A stretch of DNA of 64,000 bases from Deltaproteobacteria bacterium. Lineage in GTDB: Bacteria; Myxococcota_A; Polyangia; Haliangiales; SHYZ01. The translations under genes and the position numbers were made by a program. This document shows positions 18,466 through 27,592 of the stretch, in pieces (position 1 is the first letter of the stretch; each line of letters begins with the position of its first letter). A model generated the notes under the pieces. That model worked only from the letters and a program-made list of their open reading frames with translations, was not told where the DNA came from and searched no databases. The stretch is taken from the NCBI GenBank assembly GCA_016210055.1, contig JACQUZ010000049.1:1-64000 (forward strand), in the 5' to 3' direction.

Positions 18466-20531
18466 GAGAGCAGCCGGACATGGATCGAGGTCCGCTCGAC
18501 TTCGCGGACGTTCTCAGGCGCTTGTCCTCCTCCGAGGAGGAGGAAAGGCGGCGTGCCTTGGGCGAGCTGCCAGAGCCGATCCCGCCGGAACTTGCGGACG
18601 CGACCCTGGTGGAGCTCATCCGAACCATGGGGGATGCGAGCTGGCGCGTGCGGAAGGAAGCCGTGGCGCGTGTCGCGCGGTGGTCTGACCTCGGCACGCT
18701 CATACCCAGGCTCATCGCGTGCTTGGCAGACGGGAACAACGTGGGCCTGCGCAACTCAGCCATCGAGGCGTTGATCGCCATTGGGAAACCGGCCGTTGCC
18801 CCGATGCTCGACGCCCTCGCGGGGCGAGGGGACGAGCAGAAGTTCATCATCGAGGCGCTCGCGGGTATCCGGGACCCGCGAGCGGTGCCCTCGCTTGCCC
18901 GCTGCCTGGAGGACGAAGACGAGAACGTGCGCGCCGTGGCCGCCGAGGCGCTCGGATACATTGGGGGCGGCGAGGCCGAGCTCGCGTTGCGCCGGAGGCT
19001 TACGAGCGCGGACCTCATCGGAAGGCTGGCGGCGCTGGAGTCGCTCAATCGTCTGAAGGCCGCCATCTCGCTCGAGGACCTTGTCCCCATGCTCTCGCAG
19101 CCCGTGCTCCGTCGCGCAGTGCTGGAGTCGATTGGCTATTCAGGCGAGATGGCGGCGCTCCCTTACCTCGTGATCGGCCTTAACGAGCGCGTGCGCGGGG
19201 CGCGGGAGGCGGCGGCCGTGGCCCTCCTCGCCTTGCATGACTCGCGGTCCAGCGAGGAAGACAAGCGCCACATCGAGGGCGCGGTGTGCAATGCAGCTGT
19301 GGAGGGAACCCAAGGTCTCATTTCGGCGGTGAGCGCAGAGACGCCTGTCGTGCGCAGGGCGGCGGTGGTCTTGCTCGGCTGGGGGCAGTGGCCGGATGCC
19401 CTTCCGCGCCTGGTAGACGCCCTGCGCGATGAGGAGGTTCGGTCGCTCGCCGCGCGCGCAATCGTGGCGTTGGGCGCACGCGCGGTCGCTCCGCTCGTCG
19501 AGATCGCGCAAGAAGCTGGCGGGAGCCTCCGCGCCGAGATCTTCGATATCCTTCCCAAGCTAGGACCATTTGTGGATGGGCGCGTGGCGTCGCTCTTGGT
19601 GTCCGCTCTCGACGATGAAGACCCAGATGCAGCGTCTGCGGCGGCTCGCGCGCTCGGCGATCTGGGGGGAAAGGAAGCGATTCCCCCCCTGTTTGCCGCC
19701 TTGGAGCATGATCTCGATCCTGGAGTTCCACAGGCCGCGGCACAAGCGCTCGCAAAGCTGGCGCGACGATACTATGACGAAGTACGTCTCCTCATCGGCG
19801 CGCGAGGGCTGGAGAAGGTTGGAATTGGCGTGTTCTTGTGCTCCATCTTGGGCTCGGCAGGCAGGGATACGGATCGGCCGGTCCTTCTCGGCGCGCTGAA
19901 GACAGGGGACGTGGCGTTGCGCCGGGCCGCCGCAATGGCGCTCGGGAAGCTCGGGCCAGCATCCGACGCGCGCGAGGCGCTGTGCTACGCGCTCGCCGAC
20001 GAGGACCCCGCGGTGCGGGCGACGGCCGCGCAAGCCCTCGGTATTCTTGGCGACCGCGGCGCTGTGCCAGCCCTCGTGGGCGCGGCAGGTGACGACGAGG
20101 CGCTCGTGCGAATCGCTGTGGTACGGACTCTAGGGGCACTCGGGGACAACCGTGCGGCACCGACCTTGCGCACGCTGGCTCGAAATGAGCAAGGGGCGAT
20201 CGCCATGCACGCCGTTGAATCCCTGGGACACCTGGTTGGACTTGGCCAGGAGGACGAGGAGATCTTCTTGCGCGTATTGGCCAAGCCGGACCCGGAGATC
20301 GTCAAGGCGGCCGTGCGGGCCCTTGGGACGCGGGAAGGCGAGGCTGCGATGTCAGGGTTGCGGCAAGCCTTGGATCATCCACGGTGGGACGTCCGGCAGC
20401 TCGCGGCACATGTCCTTGCCGTGCGCGCGCCCCACAACCCGACGGCACGTGAAGCCTTGCGAGCGCGCGCCCGAGAGGAGAAAGATCCCTTGGTCCGCGA
20501 GGCGCTCGACGCCGCGCTGGCGGGGGCATAG
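18462..20531 (+). CDS. HEAT-repeat protein of the chemosensory operon
   Basis: 689 residues from GTG 18462. Nearly the whole chain is built of about 30-residue helical repeats of HEAT/PBS-lyase type (for example DPRAVPSLARCLEDEDENVRAVA, DRGAVPALVGAAGDDEALVR and DRPVLLGALKTGDVALRRAAA), roughly 18-20 in all. No signal peptide and no catalytic motif. HEAT solenoids are protein-binding scaffolds. Its place between receiver, CheW and CheR/CheB implies a soluble partner of the CheA complex, perhaps the output. I recall a HEAT/PBS-lyase-like protein in a Myxococcus xanthus Che cluster, but the link is inference. Confidence 0.85.
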   Translation: MREQPDMDRGPLDFADVLRRLSSSEEEERRRALGELPEPIPPELADATLVELIRTMGDASWRVRKEAVARVARWSDLGTLIPRLIACLADGNNVGLRNSAIEALIAIGKPAVAPMLDALAGRGDEQKFIIEALAGIRDPRAVPSLARCLEDEDENVRAVAAEALGYIGGGEAELALRRRLTSADLIGRLAALESLNRLKAAISLEDLVPMLSQPVLRRAVLESIGYSGEMAALPYLVIGLNERVRGAREAAAVALLALHDSRSSEEDKRHIEGAVCNAAVEGTQGLISAVSAETPVVRRAAVVLLGWGQWPDALPRLVDALRDEEVRSLAARAIVALGARAVAPLVEIAQEAGGSLRAEIFDILPKLGPFVDGRVASLLVSALDDEDPDAASAAARALGDLGGKEAIPPLFAALEHDLDPGVPQAAAQALAKLARRYYDEVRLLIGARGLEKVGIGVFLCSILGSAGRDTDRPVLLGALKTGDVALRRAAAMALGKLGPASDAREALCYALADEDPAVRATAAQALGILGDRGAVPALVGAAGDDEALVRIAVVRTLGALGDNRAAPTLRTLARNEQGAIAMHAVESLGHLVGLGQEDEEIFLRVLAKPDPEIVKAAVRALGTREGEAAMSGLRQALDHPRWDVRQLAAHVLAVRAPHNPTAREALRARAREEKDPLVREALDAALAGA

Positions 20532-20540
20532 GTCCATATC

Positions 20541-21845
20541 GTGGTTCGTGACGCAGACAGCGTTTCGCTCACCATGGAGGAGTTTCGGCTCCTTAGGGAC
20601 CTGATTTACGAGCATTGCGGCATCTTCTTTCAGGACGACAGCAAGTACTTGGTACACAGGCGGCTGGCTCCTCGACTCGAAGCGCTTTCCCTGCCCAACT
20701 TTTCGGACTACTACCGCTTTCTGCGATACGACCCCGACCGGCGTGCCGAGTTCGAGGAGATCGTCGAGCGGGTCACCACCAACGAGACGTACTTCTTCCG
20801 TGAGATGTACCAGCTCGAGGCTCTCCGAGACGAGATCTTCCCAGAGCTCCAAGAACGGCAGCCTCGCGGAAGACGAATGACCATTTGGTCTGCAGGTTGC
20901 TCCACGGGGGAAGAGGCATACACGATTGCGATCCTCGTGCTCGAGAGCGGGCGGTTCCGTGACTGGGACGTGCGGGTATTCGGTTCAGACATCTCTCGTC
21001 GCGTCCTCTCCATCGCGCGCAAGGGGATGTACGGGCGAAGCTCCTTCCGTTCGACGGATGAGCGGTATCTTCGCCGTTACTTCCGCGAGATCGACGGAAA
21101 GTATCATGTTCGGGAGGAGGTCAAGGCGCTGACCTCCTTCGGACAGCTCAACCTCCTCGACGAAGAGATGCTGTCCATCGTCGGCGACGTGGACGTCATC
21201 CTCTGTCGGAACGTGCTGATCTACTTCGATCTCGAAGCGCGGAAGCGGACGATCGGGGCTTTTTACCGGAAGCTGCTCAAGGGAGGGTACTTGCTCCTCG
21301 GGCATTCGGAATCCTTGCTCAATATCTCGACCGCGTTCGAGCTCGTGCACCTGAAGCGGGACATGGTGTACCGAAAGCCGCTCGTCATGGCGCCCGCGTC
21401 CAAGGACACCCAGGCGCCGTCGGCGCCCCGGAGCGCAACTCGCTTTCCGACCGAGCCCGGATGGAAAACCAATGATGCGCCAAAGGCTGGGCCCCGCGTG
21501 GACAAGACGGGCGGCGGAAGCGAACCTGCGCCAGACAAGCGCGCGTCCAGCGCGTGGGGAAACAGCCAAAATAGCGTGGCGGCAGAAGGAAGGCAGTCCG
21601 AAGGCCGCTCGACCCTGGACCGATCGTCTGACAGGCTGGGGGATCGCCTGGACCGCACGGGGGAGCGCCGCGGCGCCGCCGAGCGGCCTTTGGAGCGCGA
21701 TCCGCGCGTGCTGGGCCAATCTGCGATTCCTTCCGGGGTTTCTCCCAAGGCGAATGACTCTTCCGATGGCGACGACCTAAAGCTTGACCCGCCCCAGCCG
21801 TCCAGGATGGGGCGTCTCTTGCCGCGAGGCGCGAAGGATTCATGA
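20541..21845 (+). CDS. cheR: Chemoreceptor methyltransferase CheR with long disordered tail
   Basis: 434 residues from GTG 20541. The N-terminal helical subdomain and catalytic domain fill about residues 8-280: the ERVTTNETYFFRE segment, SAM site SAGCSTGEEAYT, FGSDIS and CRNVLIYF. Residues about 285-434 are low complexity (Ser, Pro, Arg, Asp, Gly) and likely disordered. CheR methylates receptor glutamates. The ribosome site is weak. It overlaps cheB by 4 bases. The tail replaces the TPR domains seen in some long CheR proteins. Confidence 0.94.
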   Translation: MVRDADSVSLTMEEFRLLRDLIYEHCGIFFQDDSKYLVHRRLAPRLEALSLPNFSDYYRFLRYDPDRRAEFEEIVERVTTNETYFFREMYQLEALRDEIFPELQERQPRGRRMTIWSAGCSTGEEAYTIAILVLESGRFRDWDVRVFGSDISRRVLSIARKGMYGRSSFRSTDERYLRRYFREIDGKYHVREEVKALTSFGQLNLLDEEMLSIVGDVDVILCRNVLIYFDLEARKRTIGAFYRKLLKGGYLLLGHSESLLNISTAFELVHLKRDMVYRKPLVMAPASKDTQAPSAPRSATRFPTEPGWKTNDAPKAGPRVDKTGGGSEPAPDKRASSAWGNSQNSVAAEGRQSEGRSTLDRSSDRLGDRLDRTGERRGAAERPLERDPRVLGQSAIPSGVSPKANDSSDGDDLKLDPPQPSRMGRLLPRGAKDS

Positions 21846-22903
21846 GCGATTTTGGGGACGTCAAGGTTCTCGTGATCGACGACTCGGCGTTCAACCGCCA
21901 GACCATCACCTCTATCCTCGAGAGCATCCCGGGTATTCGCGTGGTCGCCCGCGCCGGGGATGGCGACGAAGGACTGAAACAGGTGTTCGCCCTGGCGCCG
22001 GACGTCATCACGCTCGACCTGGAGATGCCCAAGATGGACGGCTTCACCTTCTTGCGGATCCTAATGAATCGCAGGCCGACGCCCGTCATCGTCATCTCGA
22101 GCTACAGCCGCAAGGAAAACGTCTTCAAGGCGCTCGAGCTGGGAGCGCTCGACTTCATTGCCAAGCCCACTCAGAAGATCTCCACGGAGCTCCGCGAAAT
22201 CGAGAGGGAGCTCGTCGAACGCGTCAAGCTCCTCGCCAAGCTCCGCCCGGTGACACTGGGAGAGCCGATGCGTCAGGCGGTTGTCTCGCCCGATCCCTTG
22301 GAGCCCGCTCCCGTGCTCACGCCGGCCGTGCGCTTGATTGCCATCGGCGCGTCGACGGGCGGCCCCCCCGCGCTGCAGCAGATTTTCACGTCGCTGGACG
22401 CCAGGCTTCCAGTCGCCATTGTCGTGGCGCAGCACATGCCCGCCAAGTTTACCGGCGCGTTTGCCGAGCGCCTGGACCGCGCCTCCGCGTTCGAGGTACG
22501 GGAGGCGAAGCATGGGGATGTCTTGCGCAACGGGCTTGCCCTGATCGCCCCGGGCTCGGGAATCATGACCCTCGTCCGGGCCGAGGGTGGGACGATCCGG
22601 GTGAAGATTGACCAACCTACATCCGAGGATCGGTTCGTGCCGTCGATTGACAAGCTCTTCGAGAGCGCCGCCGACATGGCGGGGGCAGATCTCCTCGGCG
22701 TGGTGCTCACGGGAATGGGAGGCGATGGCGCGCGGGGAGTGCGGGCCATCAAGGCCGCTGGGGGAACATCCATCGCCGAGGCCGCCGACACGGCGGTCAT
22801 TTTCGGAATGCCCGAGGAAGCGATCAAGACCGGCGCGGTAAGCGAAATCCTGCCTCTGGGCCAGATCCCGCAGGCCATCATGCGCTGGGGAGGCCGGCGG
22901 TAG
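21842..22903 (+). CDS. cheB: Chemoreceptor methylesterase/deamidase CheB
   Basis: 353 residues. Receiver (1-125) with Asp13-Asp14 and phosphoacceptor Asp59 (LDLEMPKMDG), a linker, then the CheB esterase domain (about 155-350) with the Ser nucleophile in IGASTGG, His in VAQHMPAKFTG and Asp in LTGMGGDG. It removes receptor methyl groups when phosphorylated by CheA. CheR and CheB together imply a receptor with adaptation sites elsewhere in the genome. Confidence 0.96.
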   Translation: MSDFGDVKVLVIDDSAFNRQTITSILESIPGIRVVARAGDGDEGLKQVFALAPDVITLDLEMPKMDGFTFLRILMNRRPTPVIVISSYSRKENVFKALELGALDFIAKPTQKISTELREIERELVERVKLLAKLRPVTLGEPMRQAVVSPDPLEPAPVLTPAVRLIAIGASTGGPPALQQIFTSLDARLPVAIVVAQHMPAKFTGAFAERLDRASAFEVREAKHGDVLRNGLALIAPGSGIMTLVRAEGGTIRVKIDQPTSEDRFVPSIDKLFESAADMAGADLLGVVLTGMGGDGARGVRAIKAAGGTSIAEAADTAVIFGMPEEAIKTGAVSEILPLGQIPQAIMRWGGRR

Positions 22904-22979
22904 CCGGCATGGCGGTGGCGCGCCCCGGCGTGGGCGGTGGCAGAGGCCCGACTCCAAGGCGTCTCGCCGCGCGAAGACC

Positions 22980-23009
22980 TTGTTCTCGGTTCCCAAACGC
23001 GTGTAAGAT
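22980..23009 (+). promoter_or_regulatory. Possible promoter before the GAF-domain gene
   Basis: TTGTTC (22980-22985), an 18-bp spacer and TAAGAT (23004-23009) lie in the 126-base gap after cheB. The matches are only 3 of 6 and 4 of 6. The position, about 20 bases before ATG 23030, is right. Confidence 0.3.
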
Positions 23010-23029
23010 CACTACGGTGAGGGCCTTGC

Positions 23030-23872
23030 ATGTCAGATAGCCATGGCAGCGGTGGGGACGACCACGACCTTGTGGCCAAGAAGAAGGAGTTCCTAGAAGC
23101 CTTCTTCAAGAAAGGGATCGAGTTCACGGAAGAGCTCCTCCGGGAAAACGAGAAGCTCAGGTACCGAGTCGTGCAGCTGGAAGAGCAGCTCGCGACCACG
23201 TCGCGTTCTATCCCAACCCAGGCCACGCTGAAAGAACTTGTCGAAAAGATCCACGCCCTGGAAATCGAGCGCGATCAAATGCTCGAGCGATTTGCCCTAG
23301 TAGAGAGGGAGAACCGCGAGTACACCACGCGCTTCGTCGAAATCGAGAAGGAAAACAACAACCTGGCGAGCCTGTACGTCGCGGTGTATCAGCTCCACTC
23401 GACCTTCGAGATGCGCGAGGTCTTGCAGATCGTGGTGGAGATCCTCCTCAACTTCGTCGGTGCGAAGCGATTTGCGCTGTTCTTGATTGACGAGAAGGCG
23501 AGGGCCCTGCGCGCCATTGCGGCCGAGGGCTTCCCGCGGGGCGAGGTCCCGACCCCTCCTCTCGGACAGGGGATCATAGGGCGGGTCGGCGAGACAGGGG
23601 TGTCCCACGTGGGGGTCATAAGGCCAGGGGTGCGGGGCGAGGCAGAACCAGTCATCTGCGTGCCGCTCACGATCAAGGGGCGAGGAGTGGTGGGTGCCGT
23701 CGCCGTGTGGGAATTCCTCGCTCAGAAGACCGAGCTCTTGGACGTGGACCACGAGCTCTTCAACCTCCTTGGTGCGCACGTGGGCAGCGCTCTCGAAGCG
23801 GCCCGGCTCGCATCCGAGGCGGGAAACACCCCTCGGCTCCACTTCTCGGCGCTCGAGGGACTAATTACCTAG
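23030..23872 (+). CDS. Coiled-coil and GAF-domain protein
   Basis: 280 residues. Residues about 12-115 are a long charged coiled coil (EELLRENEKLRYRVVQLEEQ and LEIERDQMLERFALVERE); about 118-270 form a GAF domain (FEMREVLQIVVEILLNFVGA, PLGQGIIGRVGETG, VPLTIKGRGVVGAVAV). There is no kinase, cyclase or DNA-binding output. It probably binds a small ligand or acts as a scaffold. It lies after cheB with its own gap and just before a receiver gene, so it may report to or organise the chemosensory complex (inference). Confidence 0.82.
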   Translation: MSDSHGSGGDDHDLVAKKKEFLEAFFKKGIEFTEELLRENEKLRYRVVQLEEQLATTSRSIPTQATLKELVEKIHALEIERDQMLERFALVERENREYTTRFVEIEKENNNLASLYVAVYQLHSTFEMREVLQIVVEILLNFVGAKRFALFLIDEKARALRAIAAEGFPRGEVPTPPLGQGIIGRVGETGVSHVGVIRPGVRGEAEPVICVPLTIKGRGVVGAVAVWEFLAQKTELLDVDHELFNLLGAHVGSALEAARLASEAGNTPRLHFSALEGLIT

Positions 23873-23902
23873 TGCTTGGCGCATGCGTTAGGCGAGGGAT
23901 CC

Positions 23903-24283
23903 ATGCAAGCACCCACGGCACTCGTCGTTGAAGACAGCCCCACGATGCGCCAGCTCATCGTGTTTGCGCTCAAGCGCATCAAGAACATATCCATCGTCGA
24001 GGCCGATGACGGAGTGGATGCGCTCAAGAAGTTGGCGACGGGCATGAAACCGGACATCATCCTCACCGACATCAACATGCCGATCATGGACGGTCTCAAG
24101 CTGGTCGCCCGGGTTCGCGGCGACGAGCACCTCAAGCGGATCCCAATCATCATCATTAGCACCGAGGGAGGACAGGAAGACCGCCAGCGCGCCTTGGCGC
24201 TCGGCGCAAACGCCTACATCACCAAGCCCATCCAGGCTCCACAAGTCATCGCCAAGGTGAAGGAGCTCCTAGGTATCCTGTGA
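23903..24283 (+). CDS. CheY-like single-domain response regulator
   Basis: 126 residues from ATG 23903 with GAGGGA in front; a TTG at 23876 would add nine residues. It is a full receiver: Glu10-Asp11, phosphoacceptor Asp56 (LTDINMPIMDG), STEGG in place of the usual Thr, and Lys in ITKPI. It is related to the receiver at 14033 (shared SPTMR, TDINMP, STEG). It overlaps the Xer recombinase gene by 4 bases (GTGA), an unusual partnership. Confidence 0.9.
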   Translation: MQAPTALVVEDSPTMRQLIVFALKRIKNISIVEADDGVDALKKLATGMKPDIILTDINMPIMDGLKLVARVRGDEHLKRIPIIIISTEGGQEDRQRALALGANAYITKPIQAPQVIAKVKELLGIL

Positions 24284-25194
24284 GCTCGCGCCACGAATCC
24301 CTGTCCCTAGACGACGCGCTCGATCGTTTCCTTGATCACCTGAAGGTCGAGAGGAACCTGGCCCCAAATAGCCTGGAGGCATACGCGCGGGACTTGCGTC
24401 AGCTCGCCACGCATCTATGCGAGAGAAATGTGGCCAGCGCGCATGCGGTGACGCCAAGCCACGTGGCGTCGTTCCTAAAGGAGCGGGCCAACGCGGGGAT
24501 TTCGAGCCGTAGCCGAGCGCGCGCGCTTTCAGCGGTGCGCGGCCTGTTCCGGTTCCTCGTGGGAGAAAGGCTCGTCGAGGCCGACCCCACGTCCTCCTTG
24601 GAGAACCCGAGAATCGCTCGCCGCCTTCCCGTCGTGCTCACCCTTGACGATGTGGACCGCCTGCTTGCTGCTCCAGACCGAACCACCCCTCGCGGCCTTC
24701 GGGACGCCGCCATGATTGAGACCATGTACTCGACGGGGCTTCGCGTGTCGGAGCTCGTCAAGCTGCGACTTGACGACATCGACCAAGCGGTGGGGGTCGT
24801 TCGGGCGATGGGCAAGGGGCGGAAGCAGCGATTGGTTCCGATGGGCGACAGGGCGCGCGACCATCTCGCCGTCTATCTTTCGGAGGCAAGGGATTCGTTC
24901 ATGCGAAGACCCCAGGAACGGGCGCTGTTCGTCACCCGCCTCGGGCGGCCGATGACACGCCAAGGTTTCTGGAAACTGCTCGTCGGGTACGCGAGGACGG
25001 CGGGCATTCGTTCCAATCTATCGCCGCACACGCTGAGGCATTCGTTCGCCACCCACCTCATCGAGCGGGGCGCAGACCTGCGGGCAGTCCAATCCATGCT
25101 CGGCCACGCAGACGTGTCCACCACGCAGATCTACACCCACGTGTCGCGGGTGCATCTCATCGAGATGTACCGACGACACCACCCGCGAGCGTAA
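24280..25194 (+). CDS. xerD: Tyrosine recombinase XerD-like
   Basis: 304 residues from GTG 24280. It has an N-terminal core-binding (SAM-like) domain (about 8-100) and a catalytic domain with all active-site residues: Arg155 (STGLRVSEL), Lys179, His250 and Arg253 (HTLRHSFATHL), His276 (GHADVSTTQ) and Tyr285 (IYTHV). Length and motifs fit the XerC/XerD chromosome-dimer resolvases that act at dif with FtsK. No dif-like site or integrated element is visible nearby, so it reads as the housekeeping enzyme. XerC cannot be excluded. Confidence 0.92.
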   Translation: MSSRHESLSLDDALDRFLDHLKVERNLAPNSLEAYARDLRQLATHLCERNVASAHAVTPSHVASFLKERANAGISSRSRARALSAVRGLFRFLVGERLVEADPTSSLENPRIARRLPVVLTLDDVDRLLAAPDRTTPRGLRDAAMIETMYSTGLRVSELVKLRLDDIDQAVGVVRAMGKGRKQRLVPMGDRARDHLAVYLSEARDSFMRRPQERALFVTRLGRPMTRQGFWKLLVGYARTAGIRSNLSPHTLRHSFATHLIERGADLRAVQSMLGHADVSTTQIYTHVSRVHLIEMYRRHHPRA

Positions 25195-25221
25195 TGTCGT
25201 AAGAATAATAAGGGCGCGGAA

Positions 25222-26346
25222 CTACGGCCCGCAGATCCCGCACGTCTTGGGGATTTCGCCGACGACGCCTTGCACGAACTCGCGCATGCTGAGCATCTCG
25301 TCGTCGGTCATCGAGTCGCCCTTGCCAATCCACGACGTGCCGTCCTGCTTGAGAACCTCACCATGGAAGACGTCCCACTTGGCGCCTTCAATGAGACCGC
25401 GCTTTTCGGCCACTTCCGCCCGCACGGGCGCCTGGACCATGCTCCCATAGCCACCGAGCTTGACAATCCCGTCGCCAATCGAGCCCATGTGAGACTGCGA
25501 CGTCCACTTCGCCTCCTTGACTGCCTTGACGCGTTCCGCGTAGTAGGCCCCCCATTGCCAAACGCCGCTGGTGAGCACGGTGTCGGGGGCGAAGGAGAGC
25601 ATGTCCGACTGGTACCCGACCGCCTTGGCACCACGCGCCTTGGCCGCGAGGACGACCGCCGTGCTGTCAGTCGTCTGCAGAACGACGTCGACGCCAAGGT
25701 CCAAGAGCTCGTTGGTCAGCTTCTCTTCACTCGGCGGGTCGTACCAGCTGTTGAGCCACTTGACGTGTACTTCAACCTTGGGGTTAACCGAGCGAGCTCC
25801 CAGGGTGAAGGCGTTGATATGGCGAATGACCTCGGAGATCGGCCAAGCCGCGGGAACGCCGATCTTGTTGGACGTGGTGGCACGCCCTGCGACCATTCCG
25901 GCGAGATAGAGGACCTGATACATCCGGCCGAAGTAGTTGCTCAGGTTGGTCGCCGTCTTAAACCCCGAGCAATGCTCGAAATAGGCCTTGGGGTTCTTTC
26001 CAGCCGCTGAGGTCGTGGCGTCCATGTAGCCGAAGCTCGTCGTGAAGACGATGTCGGCCCCCTTGTCAACCAAGCCCTGAATGGCGGGCTCGGCGTTGTC
26101 CTCGGACACGTTCTCGACGTACATCGTTTCGACATCGGCGACATTGGCAATGACGTTAAGGCGCCCCTGGTTGTGCTCGTACGACCACCCGTGGTCCCCG
26201 ATAGGGCCGACGTACACCCAAGCCGCCTTTACGGTCTCGTCGGTCGGCTTGTCGTTTCCGTCCGACGAGCAGGCCGCCGCGCTGAAGACGAGAAGTGATG
26301 CAACTCCCCATAGCACCGAGCGCATAAGAACGTTTAGCCCAGTCAT
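25222..26346 (-). CDS. BMP-family substrate-binding lipoprotein
   Basis: 374 residues. The ATG at 26346 was chosen because GGAGGGG lies directly before it and a lipoprotein signal follows; the longer frame to 26430 is not signal-like. Lipobox with Cys26 (SAAAC). The mature part has the BMP/PnrA-like blocks AAWVYVGPIGDHGWSYEHNQG, GADIVFTTSFGYMD and FAPDTVLTSGVWQW. The family binds nucleosides or similar ligands for ABC import. Last gene of a three-gene minus-strand unit after a LivJ-type binding protein and a TonB receptor; no permease nearby. Confidence 0.88.
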   Translation of the reverse strand: MTGLNVLMRSVLWGVASLLVFSAAACSSDGNDKPTDETVKAAWVYVGPIGDHGWSYEHNQGRLNVIANVADVETMYVENVSEDNAEPAIQGLVDKGADIVFTTSFGYMDATTSAAGKNPKAYFEHCSGFKTATNLSNYFGRMYQVLYLAGMVAGRATTSNKIGVPAAWPISEVIRHINAFTLGARSVNPKVEVHVKWLNSWYDPPSEEKLTNELLDLGVDVVLQTTDSTAVVLAAKARGAKAVGYQSDMLSFAPDTVLTSGVWQWGAYYAERVKAVKEAKWTSQSHMGSIGDGIVKLGGYGSMVQAPVRAEVAEKRGLIEGAKWDVFHGEVLKQDGTSWIGKGDSMTDDEMLSMREFVQGVVGEIPKTCGICGP

Positions 26347-26359
26347 TGCCCCCCTCCGG

Positions 26360-27592
26360 TTATTCAACTTGTCCGTGGATACGGTCACTGGCGACGTGCC
26401 AGTACCCGACCTTGGCTTCTTCGAGATCACCGCGCTCGTCCAGGTCTACAGGCCCGGAAGCCCCGCGGTAGTCGACATCTTCCCCGTCCTGAACCAGGCG
26501 CAGCGCGGTGTCGAGCTCGTTCCACGTCACAACGGTCCCGGTGGGGCGGGAGATGCCGCGAACCTTGTCCCGCACGTAGTTGCCGGGCGGGACCTTGCCA
26601 TCTTGGCCGGTCGCCGCTGCAATGGACAAGACCACGAGGGCCGCGGCATCGTAATAAAAGAACGCCTGGTCGAGAGGAACATCTCCGAGCCAGCGTGCCC
26701 GGAAGGCCTCTTCGAATTTCTCCGAGTCCGCCGGAAGGGTGGGCGCGACCCCAATGGCTCCTTCGAGAGCACCTGGGGGCGCGTTGTCAACAAACACGCT
26801 CGCCTTGAGAGCGTGGCCGAGGAACCAGCGCTCGGCGCCGCCGAGGATCGTCCATTCCTGCACGATGGATGCGGCCGCCCTAGGGTACGCGACGAGAATG
26901 ACGGCTTCGGGCTTGCCCGACTTCGCGGCGAGGACCACGCCCCCGTGGGACGAATCTTCTGGCTGGAACGACGCGAGACCTGTCACTTCGACGCCGGCCT
27001 TGGGAAGCTGAAACTGGAGCACCCCAGACATTCCGGTTCCGTACTCGCTGCTGACGTACAGAATCGCAGCCCGCTTGACTCCATCGGAAGAAATCCTCTC
27101 CACGAGTGCGCTCGCGTAGGTACCTGCCGAAGGGCAGGTTCTGAACCAGTAGCCGTTGTCGTCAACGGTGGAGAAGATCGACGAGGTGACCCCGCCCGAA
27201 ATTTGAACAACCTGCTGGTCGCGGACCATGGGGACCATCTGCGCCGCCAAGTCCTCGTCCTCAGGACCAATGATGGCGACCACCTTCTCCTCATGGACGA
27301 GCTCTCTGGCAGCCGCCAAGCCCCGGTTGAGATCAGAGTGGGTGTCCTTGGCGACCAAGCGCACCCTCCGCCCCCGAATCCCGCCGGCGGCGTTGATTCG
27401 CTCCGTCACCATGATGAGGGCGCGCTCGATGTTGGTTCCGGTCGCCGCAGCGTCGCCAGTGAACGGGAGCAGCGCGCCGATTCGTATGTCGTCGTTTTCG
27501 CCCCGGCCACCTTCGTCGGGGAAGATGCATCCCACAGCGCACAAGGCGACCACTCCGGACGTGCCTCTCAGCCTGCGCATGCCCATGCTCAC
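26360..27592 (-). CDS. LivJ-type periplasmic substrate-binding lipoprotein
   Basis: 410 residues from GTG 27592, overlapping the TonB-receptor stop (GTGA); ATG 27586 is an alternative. It has a short lipoprotein signal with Cys22 (AVGC). The type I periplasmic-binding fold is clear: IRIGALLPFTGDAAATG, AARELVHEEKVVAIIGPE, YVSSEYGTGM and FFYYDAAALVV. The family binds branched-chain amino acids, amides or other small ligands. It is encoded between a TonB-dependent receptor and a BMP-family protein. The ligand is unknown. Confidence 0.88.
   Translation of the reverse strand: MSMGMRRLRGTSGVVALCAVGCIFPDEGGRGENDDIRIGALLPFTGDAAATGTNIERALIMVTERINAAGGIRGRRVRLVAKDTHSDLNRGLAAARELVHEEKVVAIIGPEDEDLAAQMVPMVRDQQVVQISGGVTSSIFSTVDDNGYWFRTCPSAGTYASALVERISSDGVKRAAILYVSSEYGTGMSGVLQFQLPKAGVEVTGLASFQPEDSSHGGVVLAAKSGKPEAVILVAYPRAAASIVQEWTILGGAERWFLGHALKASVFVDNAPPGALEGAIGVAPTLPADSEKFEEAFRARWLGDVPLDQAFFYYDAAALVVLSIAAATGQDGKVPPGNYVRDKVRGISRPTGTVVTWNELDTALRLVQDGEDVDYRGASGPVDLDERGDLEEAKVGYWHVASDRIHGQVE

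Noticed and set aside
22061..23226. Two overlapping minus-strand open frames of more than 300 codons
   Set aside because: Antisense to cheB and the start of the GAF gene; no recognisable protein features.
24280..25194. Integrase of a mobile element
   Set aside because: Length and motifs fit housekeeping XerC/XerD; there is no attachment-site repeat, tRNA or phage/ICE gene around.
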